Of a DNA stretch of 64,000 bases, positions 58,017 through 64,000 are shown piece after piece. Origin of the DNA: Rhizomicrobium sp. (GTDB lineage Bacteria > Pseudomonadota > Alphaproteobacteria > Micropepsales > Micropepsaceae); assembly GCA_037200045.1 (NCBI GenBank), contig JBBCHM010000002.1:795241-859240 (forward strand). The letters are read 5' to 3'. Numbering within the stretch: the stretch's first letter is position 1; each line of letters opens with the position of its first letter. Both the position numbers and the translations under genes were made by a program. The notes beneath the pieces are model-generated. The model was not told the DNA's origin. It saw nothing but the letters and a program-made list of their open reading frames with translations, and made no database searches.

Positions 58017-58502
58017 TCAACGCAGAATCTCCACCAGCAATACCCAGGCGTTCAGCACCGTGGCAATCAGGGCGGCGATGATCCCCGGCACCATCCAATA
58101 GAGCGCGGCATCGCTGCCGAGATAAAGCAGCACACCCGACACGACGATCGGCACGCTCGAAAGCTGCGCCAGGAGGACGCGGGGGATGAGATTGCGCGGG
58201 TCGACGCCCCGGCTCCGCGCGCCGCGGACGCCGAGTTGCAGCCGCACCGGCACCAGCCACATCACCGCGCCGGTCAGGCCGATCTCGATGGCGAGCGCGA
58301 GCGGCGGCTGGCCGGGCACCAGCGCAAAGCTCGACGCCACCAGCGCGCCGGTCGGCAGGATGAGAGTCTCGACCGCGCGGCCCGGCAGCACCGGATCGGC
58401 CAGGATGCGGGCGAGATTGATCGAGATCGCGACCATCACGAGTCCCGCCAGGGCGGCGGCGGCGCCCACTTCCGCCGCGAAAAATCCCGTCCAATCGGCC
58501 AT
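58017..58502 (-). CDS. Four-helix membrane protein, function unknown
   Basis: This 161-aa protein has four membrane helices: [60 protein letters not shown] and [21 protein letters not shown] loop [11 protein letters not shown] separates the last pair. I know it only as a hypothetical family of membrane proteins. It is co-transcribed with tpiA. Confidence 0.75.
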   Translation of the reverse strand: MADWTGFFAAEVGAAAALAGLVMVAISINLARILADPVLPGRAVETLILPTGALVASSFALVPGQPPLALAIEIGLTGAVMWLVPVRLQLGVRGARSRGVDPRNLIPRVLLAQLSSVPIVVSGVLLYLGSDAALYWMVPGIIAALIATVLNAWVLLVEILR

Positions 58503-58585
58503 CCGCCGCGCCTTGCCCTCGCCTCCCCCCCTCCCTATCATCCGCCGCTTTTCGCCGCCAACACCCTTAAACCACCGGATTGTTC

Positions 58586-60448
58586 ATGCTTCAGGAAATG
58601 CGCAAATACGCGAAGTCTTGGGTCTCCTCGATCTTCCTGGGGGCACTGGCGCTCAGCTTCGCGGTCTGGGGCATCGCCGACATCTTCAAGGGCACGCCGG
58701 ACAGCGATGTGTTCACCCTGGGATCGACCACCGTTCCGGTCGAGGCCTTCCAGCAGGAATATCGCGACGCGCTGCGCGGCGCCGGCGTGGCGTTGCCGCC
58801 CGACCAGGCCAAGGCGATGGCACAGCATGTGATCGATACGATGGCGCTGCGCACCGCGCTCGACGTGCTGACCCAGCGGCTCGGCCTGACCGTCGGCGAC
58901 GCGCGGCTGCAGCAGCAGATCCAGGCGATCGGCGCGTTCAGCGGACCCCTCGGCACCTTCGATCACGCCAAATTCGTCGCCGTGCTCGCCCAGCACGGCT
59001 ATAGCGAGGCGTCGTTCGTGGCGCGCTCGCGCCAGGACGCCTCGCGCGCCCAGCTCATCCGCGCCGTCGAGGGCGGCTTCGCGCTGCCGGCCGACTATGC
59101 GCGCGCCATCTTCGCCTATATCGACGAGATGCGGGCGGTCCAGTACATCGCGCTGACCGACGCGCAGGCCGGCACGGTGCCGCCGCCGAGCGACGCGGTG
59201 CTGGCCGCCTATGTCAAGGCGCATCCCGACATCTTCAGCACGCCGGAATACCGCGCCGCGAGCTATGCCGGCATCACGGTCGGCGAACTGGCGCCCGCGA
59301 TGGTCCCGACCGCGAAGCAAATCCAGGACGAGATCGACTCCAACCGGGCGAAATACATCAAGCCCGAGAAGCGCGAACTGGAGCAGATCAAATTCGCCTC
59401 CGAGGCGGACGCCAAGGCGGCGAAGGACGCGCTCGACCACGGCAAGACCTTCGACCAGCTCGCGGCGGAGCGGAAGCTGCAGCCCGGCGACTACAAGCTG
59501 GGCGAGGTCGTGCAGGCCGATCTCGACGCGGCGCGCGCCGCGCCGTTCTTCGCGCTGGCGCCGGGCGGCGTGAGCGCGCCGGTCAAGAGCACCTTCGGCT
59601 GGGTGCTGATGCATGTCGGCAAGATCACGCCCGGCAGCTCGACCAGTCCCGGCGAGATCAAGGCGATCGTCCAGAAGGAATTGGCGCAGGCCAAGATCGT
59701 CGACATGGCCAACGTCTATACCGACGCGGTCGCCGGCGGCGCCGGCATCCAGGAGGCGGCGCAGAAGGCCGGCATGCACTACGTCCATGTCGCGGCCATC
59801 GATCCCCAGGGCCTGGCGCCCGACGGCGGCGCGGCGCTCAGCCCCGCCAATCCCGAACTGGTCGCGGCGATCTTCAAGGCGGAGGTCGGCGAGGATGGCG
59901 ATCCGTTCTCGACCCAGGACGGATCGAGCTTCGCGATCCGCGTCGACGGCGTCACGCCGCCCAAGCTCAAGCCGCTGGACGCGGTGCGGGCGCAGGCGGC
60001 GGCGCGCTGGACGGCCGAGCAGAAGGCGCGGCTGCTGCAGGCCAAGGCGGCGGCGCTCGCGGCCCGCGCCAACCAGGAAGGCTCGCTCGCCGGCGTCGCG
60101 GCCTTAATCGGCGCGCCGATCCAGTCGAGCCCGGCGCTCGACCGCGGCACCAATACCGGCTTGTTCTCGGCGCCGGTCACGGCGGCGATCTTCAAGGCGG
60201 CGCCGGGCGCGACCGTCGCCGTGCCGGTGGACCTGAAGACCTTCGTCGTGGCGCGCGTCTCGGGGATCGTCCATCCGGTGCCGCCGGCGAACGATTTGCG
60301 CTATGTGCAGGGCGCCAGCCAGTTCAGCAACGAGGTGGCGTCCGACGTCACGCTCACGCTCGCCAAGGCGATCCAGAAGAAGGAAGGCCTCAGCATCAAC
60401 CAGAAGCTGGTCGACAACACGGTCGGCAATTCGGGATCGGGTCAGTGA
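58586..60448 (+). CDS. ppiD: Periplasmic peptidyl-prolyl isomerase, PpiD/SurA-N type
   Basis: This protein of about 620 aa has a short cytosolic N-terminus (MRKYAKSW), one membrane helix (IFLGALALSFAVWGIADIF), a SurA-N-like helical part, a parvulin domain (EQIKFASEADAKAAKDALDH, FAPGGVSAPVKSTFGWVLMHV-type core around residue 330) and a C-terminal helical region. PpiD chaperones outer-membrane proteins emerging from Sec. Start at 58586 (MLQEM) or 58598 (MRKY). It is followed by trpE after seven bases. Confidence 0.9.
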   Translation: MLQEMRKYAKSWVSSIFLGALALSFAVWGIADIFKGTPDSDVFTLGSTTVPVEAFQQEYRDALRGAGVALPPDQAKAMAQHVIDTMALRTALDVLTQRLGLTVGDARLQQQIQAIGAFSGPLGTFDHAKFVAVLAQHGYSEASFVARSRQDASRAQLIRAVEGGFALPADYARAIFAYIDEMRAVQYIALTDAQAGTVPPPSDAVLAAYVKAHPDIFSTPEYRAASYAGITVGELAPAMVPTAKQIQDEIDSNRAKYIKPEKRELEQIKFASEADAKAAKDALDHGKTFDQLAAERKLQPGDYKLGEVVQADLDAARAAPFFALAPGGVSAPVKSTFGWVLMHVGKITPGSSTSPGEIKAIVQKELAQAKIVDMANVYTDAVAGGAGIQEAAQKAGMHYVHVAAIDPQGLAPDGGAALSPANPELVAAIFKAEVGEDGDPFSTQDGSSFAIRVDGVTPPKLKPLDAVRAQAAARWTAEQKARLLQAKAAALAARANQEGSLAGVAALIGAPIQSSPALDRGTNTGLFSAPVTAAIFKAAPGATVAVPVDLKTFVVARVSGIVHPVPPANDLRYVQGASQFSNEVASDVTLTLAKAIQKKEGLSINQKLVDNTVGNSGSGQ

Positions 60449-60455
60449 GCGATCG

Positions 60456-61982
60456 ATGGCGATACATCCGGACTTTCCCGCCTTCGCGGCCGCTTACGAC
60501 GACGGGCGCGCCCAGGTTCTCTATACCCGCCTGATCGCCGATCTGGAGACGCCGGTCTCGGCGTTCCTCAAGCTCGGCGAGGGCCGCGACAACGCCTTCC
60601 TGCTGGAGAGCGTGCAGGGCGGCGAGGCGCGCGGGCGCTATTCGATCATCGGGCTGAAGCCGGACGTGATCTGGCGCTGCCGCGACGGCGCCTGCGAGAT
60701 CAACCGCAACGCGCGCGCGACGCCGGACACATTCGAGCCCGACGCGCTGGCCGGCGATCCCATCGCCAGCCTGCGCGCGCTGATCGCGCAGTGCCAGATG
60801 GCGCTGCCCGACGGCGTGCCGCCGATGGCGGTGGGGCTGTACGGCTATCTCGGCTACGACATGGTGCGGCTGATCGAGAAGCTGCCCAAGGTGCCGCCCG
60901 ATCCGCTCGGGCTGCCCGACGCGATCCTGCTGCGTCCCACCATCACCGCGATCTTCGACACGGTGCGCGACGAGATCCTGATCACCACGCCGGTATGGCC
61001 GCGGAAGGGCATCGACGCGCGCGCGGCCTACGCGCAGGCGGCGGAGCGCTTGCAGGATACGATCGGCGATCTGGAGCGCCCTGCCCCGGCCTCGCCGCCG
61101 GTGCCGGAGGATCTGCCGGCGATCTCGGCGATCGATTCCAACACGACGCATGAGGCGTATCTGAAGATCGTCGAGCGGGCGAAGGAATATATCCGCGCCG
61201 GCGACGTGTTCCAGGTGGTGCCGAGCCAGCGCTTCCGCCGGCCCTTCACGCTGCCGCCCTTTTCGCTCTACCGCGCGCTGCGCCGGCTCAATCCGTCGCC
61301 CTTCCTCTACAATCTGGCGTTCCCCGGCTTCTCCATCGTGGGATCGAGTCCGGAAATCCTGGTGCGGCTGCGCGACGGCGTCGTCACCATCCGTCCCATC
61401 GCCGGCACGCGCCCGCGCGGCAAGACGGCGGCGGAGGACGCGGCGCTGGCCGAGGAATTGAAAAGCGATCCCAAGGAACGCGCCGAGCATCTGATGCTCG
61501 TCGATCTCGGCCGCAACGATGTCGGCCGGGTGGCGAAGACCGGCGAGGTGAAAGTCACCGACAGCTTCTTCATCGAGCGCTACAGCCATGTGATGCATTT
61601 GGTGTCGAACGTCGAGGGCAATATCCGCGGCGGGCTCGACGCGGTGGACGCACTGGCCGCCGGGCTGCCGGCGGGCACGCTGTCGGGCGCGCCGAAGATC
61701 CGCGCCATGGAGCTGATCGACGAATTCGAGACCGAGAAGCGCGGCGCGGTCTATGCCGGCGCGGTCGGCTATTTCGCGGCGGACGGCTCGATGGATACCT
61801 GCATCGTGCTGCGCACCGCGCTGGTGAAGGACGGGGTGATGTACGTCCAGGCCGGCGGCGGCGTGGTGGCCGACAGCGTGCCGGAGGCCGAATACCAGGA
61901 GACCGTCAACAAGGCGAAGGCGCTGATGATGGCGGCGGAGGAAGCGGTGCGCTTCGCGACGGCGGGCAAGCGGGGGCAGTGA
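60456..61982 (+). CDS. trpE: Anthranilate synthase component I
   Basis: This 508-aa chorismate-using enzyme is the first committed step to tryptophan. LLESVQ carries the Trp feedback site; IAGTRPRGKTAAEDAALAEE, LVDLGRNDVGRV, SHVMHLVSNVEG, LPAGTLSGAPKIRAMELIDE and YAGAVGYFAADGSMDTCIVL are the family signatures. It is not fused to trpG. trpG, trpD and trpC, often next in relatives, are absent here; a divergent DUF4239 gene follows instead. Confidence 0.96.
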   Translation: MAIHPDFPAFAAAYDDGRAQVLYTRLIADLETPVSAFLKLGEGRDNAFLLESVQGGEARGRYSIIGLKPDVIWRCRDGACEINRNARATPDTFEPDALAGDPIASLRALIAQCQMALPDGVPPMAVGLYGYLGYDMVRLIEKLPKVPPDPLGLPDAILLRPTITAIFDTVRDEILITTPVWPRKGIDARAAYAQAAERLQDTIGDLERPAPASPPVPEDLPAISAIDSNTTHEAYLKIVERAKEYIRAGDVFQVVPSQRFRRPFTLPPFSLYRALRRLNPSPFLYNLAFPGFSIVGSSPEILVRLRDGVVTIRPIAGTRPRGKTAAEDAALAEELKSDPKERAEHLMLVDLGRNDVGRVAKTGEVKVTDSFFIERYSHVMHLVSNVEGNIRGGLDAVDALAAGLPAGTLSGAPKIRAMELIDEFETEKRGAVYAGAVGYFAADGSMDTCIVLRTALVKDGVMYVQAGGGVVADSVPEAEYQETVNKAKALMMAAEEAVRFATAGKRGQ

Positions 61983-61994
61983 GCCGCTTGTTTG

Positions 61995-62777
61995 CTACGG
62001 CGCCACCGGCGACTGCAGGATGGAGTCGGCGACGCGGTCGATGGGATCCTGCGGCACCTGGATCAGGCCGCCGCGCGGTTCGTCGAGCTCGACGATGAGG
62101 CTGATGATGAGCGCCGCGGCGACGAAGAGGCCGGCCGACGCGAAGCGGTGGCGATGCGCGCCGACCGCCAGCCCATAGCCCGTCGTCGCCGCCGAAATGA
62201 CGGCGACCACCACCAGCGTCCAAAGCACCGCCGGCGGCACCACGGCGTCGAGCGCGGCGCGCCGCGCCGAGGGCAGATCGAACATGCCGTTCGTCGCCTG
62301 TAATATGGGTGTCGTCAGGGCGGAGCTTCCCGGCGCCCGCAGCGCCGCCGAGGTTTCCGACCAGATGCGCTGCTGCAATGCCTCCGCCCGGCGGTCGGCG
62401 GCATCGAGCGCGGCCCTGGTCATGCCCACCGAGGCCATGCTGCGCCGCTCGCGGACATAATCGCGCAGCAGCGTGTCCAGATGCCCGCGGAACGGCTGAT
62501 CGAGCAATTGATCGCGCAGCCAGACGGTCGAAATGGCGCTGGCCTCGTCCACCACCAGATTGCGCCGGATTTCGTAGCGGTCGAGCGACAGGGCCAGGGT
62601 GAAGCCCATCAGCAGGCTGAGAAGCCCCAGCGAGGCGCCCACGATATAGCCGGCGCCGGTGGACCCGCCCGCCTCGGCGTGCTTCAGCCTGTGATAGGCG
62701 AACCAGCCGCCCTCCATGCTCAGGAGGAAGACCGCCGCCAGGACGATGGCGATGGCCCAGCTCGGCAGGTCGATCAT
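61995..62777 (-). CDS. DUF4239 (bestrophin-like) membrane protein
   Basis: This 260-aa protein has two N-terminal helices (IAIVLAAVFLLSMEGGWFAY and IVGASLGLLSLLMGFTLALS), then the conserved RYEIRRNLVVDEASAISTVW, a helical cytosolic part, and two C-terminal helices (VLWTLVVVAVISAATTGYGL, FASAGLFVAAALIISLIVEL). This is the DUF4239 layout; its function is unknown. The last phrase DEPRGGLIQVPQDPI is typical. Confidence 0.85.
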   Translation of the reverse strand: MIDLPSWAIAIVLAAVFLLSMEGGWFAYHRLKHAEAGGSTGAGYIVGASLGLLSLLMGFTLALSLDRYEIRRNLVVDEASAISTVWLRDQLLDQPFRGHLDTLLRDYVRERRSMASVGMTRAALDAADRRAEALQQRIWSETSAALRAPGSSALTTPILQATNGMFDLPSARRAALDAVVPPAVLWTLVVVAVISAATTGYGLAVGAHRHRFASAGLFVAAALIISLIVELDEPRGGLIQVPQDPIDRVADSILQSPVAP

Positions 62778-62808
62778 GCGCGGTCTCCGGATTCGTCTGG
62801 ATGAAGGT

Positions 62809-64000
62809 TCATGGCTGCGCGGAGAGGCAGGACGCCCCGTCAGTCGTGTCGCGCGGACGGAATTCGAACGTCCAGGTGACGCCCGCGGCGGCGAAATCCA
62901 GCTTGCCGCCGCCGTTCAGAGCGCGCGGGACGATCTGTTCGATCACGACATGGCCGAAGCCCCGGCGCCGGGGCGGCTGGACGGGCGGCCCGCCCGTCTC
63001 GCGCCATTCGAGGCGGATCGCGCCCGTCGCATCGATGTCCCAGCGGATCGACACCTGGCCCCCCGCTCCCGAAAGCGCGCCGTGCTTGGAAGCGTTGGTC
63101 GCCAGTTCGTGCAGCGCAAGGCCCAGATGCTGCACGGCGTCCGGCTTGAGGACGACGTAGGGGCCTTCCGCGTCGAACCGGCCGGTGCTGGTTTCGCCGA
63201 ACGGGCGCATCTGCGAGGAGACGAGATCGCCAAACGAAGCCCCCTGCCAATTGTCCTTGACCAGCAAATCGTGGCTGTGCGCGAGCGCCCATAGGCGCTC
63301 GACGAGGCGCGTGCGGTATTGCGGCACGTCGCCGGCATATTGCGCGGTCTGGTTGGCGATCGCGATGACGACCGCCAGCAGGTTCTTGGTGCGATGGGAC
63401 AGCTCGTCGATGATGAAGCGGACATGCTCTTCGCGGCGGTGCTGCTCGCTGATGTCGACATGCGTGCCGATCCAGCGATAGACGGCGCAGGACGCGTCGC
63501 GCAACGGAATGACCCGGGTCAGGAAAGGACGGCAGCGCCCGTCCCGGGCGCGCAACGGCAATTCGACCTCCAGCGCCGTTCCGTCCGCCAGCGACCGCGT
63601 CCAGCAATACCGGGCATCGGATTGCGCGTCGGGCGCGATGAACATCAGCCAGTCGCGCATGTCGTTATCGCCGGCGCCGGTGTAATCGTACCAGTGCCGG
63701 TTGAACCAGAAGATCCGGCCATCGGCCTCCGCCATCCAGACCAGTTGCGGCATCGCGTCGGCCAAGGTGTGAAACTGCCGCTCGCTGTCCTTCAGCGCCG
63801 CCTCGGCGCGCTTGCGTTCGGTGATCTCCTCGGCCGCGACATTGACGCCGACGATCTCGCCGGCCGGGCCTTCGAGCGGGTGCCAATAGGTGATCCAGGC
63901 GCGGTGTTCGTCCCGGTCGGGGCGCTGCCCGGCGACCTCGATCCCCGTCACCGGCTGTCCGGTCGCCATGATCGAGCGGACGATCGCCTCGACGGCATCG
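62809..64000 (-). CDS. PAS-containing HWE-family histidine kinase (N-terminus beyond window)
   Basis: About 397 codons of a sensor kinase, open to the window edge. Visible: the end of a PAS domain (EIVGVNVAAEEITERKRAEA), a second PAS (MPQLVWMAEADGRIFWFNRH, YDYTG), and an HWE kinase core: the H-box HRTKNLLAVVIAIANQTAQY, LHELATNASKHGAL, and the W-x-E motif LEWRETGGPPV. HWE kinases often sense light or stress in Alphaproteobacteria. No cognate regulator is adjacent within the window. Confidence 0.9.
   Translation of the reverse strand, partial: DAVEAIVRSIMATGQPVTGIEVAGQRPDRDEHRAWITYWHPLEGPAGEIVGVNVAAEEITERKRAEAALKDSERQFHTLADAMPQLVWMAEADGRIFWFNRHWYDYTGAGDNDMRDWLMFIAPDAQSDARYCWTRSLADGTALEVELPLRARDGRCRPFLTRVIPLRDASCAVYRWIGTHVDISEQHRREEHVRFIIDELSHRTKNLLAVVIAIANQTAQYAGDVPQYRTRLVERLWALAHSHDLLVKDNWQGASFGDLVSSQMRPFGETSTGRFDAEGPYVVLKPDAVQHLGLALHELATNASKHGALSGAGGQVSIRWDIDATGAIRLEWRETGGPPVQPPRRRGFGHVVIEQIVPRALNGGGKLDFAAAGVTWTFEFRPRDTTDGASCLSAQP

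Noticed and set aside
60449..60455. trp attenuator before trpE
   Set aside because: Only seven bases separate ppiD and trpE, leaving no room for a leader.

Overview
The window is a 64 kb piece of a GC-rich chromosome (about two thirds G+C by eye, not computed) from an alphaproteobacterium. Evidence is the gene order ppiD-trpE / tpiA / secG / pyrG / kdsA / eno / ftsB / pdhA-pdhB-pdhC-lpdA, a lipoyl domain on the E1 beta subunit PdhB, DUF2336 and DUF3667 proteins, a caa3-type CtaG with SCO and PCuAC copper proteins, and an HWE-family histidine kinase. Rhizomicrobium/Micropepsaceae-like or caulobacterial relatives are possible, but I cannot fix the genus. I see no tRNA, rRNA, CRISPR array, prophage or insertion sequence.

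Layout. 0-19 kb is accessory metabolism and envelope: an SDR protein cut by the window edge, a CmcJ-like oxygenase with a DUF2285 protein, AsmA, YihY, a Sel1 protein, a cupredoxin-FTR1 iron uptake pair, a GT2 glycosyltransferase with an exported partner, a candidate ferritin-like protein, TetR and TPR proteins, a stand-alone form II CoxL-type molybdenum hydroxylase subunit, a class II aldolase, an NTF2-like protein, glycerol kinase and a DUF2336 protein. 19.4-22.9 kb holds a ParDE-like toxin-antitoxin pair, moaA, nadK, and a response regulator with an Hpt protein. 22.9-31.3 kb holds a Nudix hydrolase, an MFS transporter, a lytic transglycosylase, a HIT protein, a cation antiporter-thiO-CDP-alcohol transferase operon and gamma-glutamyltransferase. 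31.3-34 kb is a VapBC pair and a copper set for cytochrome oxidase assembly. 34-46 kb is the central carbon block: the pyruvate dehydrogenase genes interrupted by a GFA and a DUF3667 gene, then ftsB, a JmjC-like protein, enolase, MAPEG and kdsA. 45.6-50.6 kb is a polysaccharide export protein, a Pit phosphate transporter and an island with two toxin-antitoxin modules and a GIY-YIG nuclease. 50.6-64 kb is pyrG, two secreted proteins including an NlpC/P60-like candidate, secG, a TonB-domain protein, a receiver-like protein, tpiA, ppiD, trpE, a DUF4239 protein and a truncated HWE sensor kinase.

The most striking non-genic feature is a family of paired 30-bp palindromes at five intergenic sites. 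The stems differ between copies but stay self-complementary through compensatory changes. A second repeat family forms hairpins between convergent genes, and a related sequence lies in frame inside pdhC. The best candidates for something undescribed are a three-part antitoxin (winged helix + AbrB + VapC-binding tail) within the toxin-antitoxin/GIY-YIG island, and the secreted NlpC/P60-like gene followed by a cysteine-rich secreted protein behind an AT-rich promoter region.
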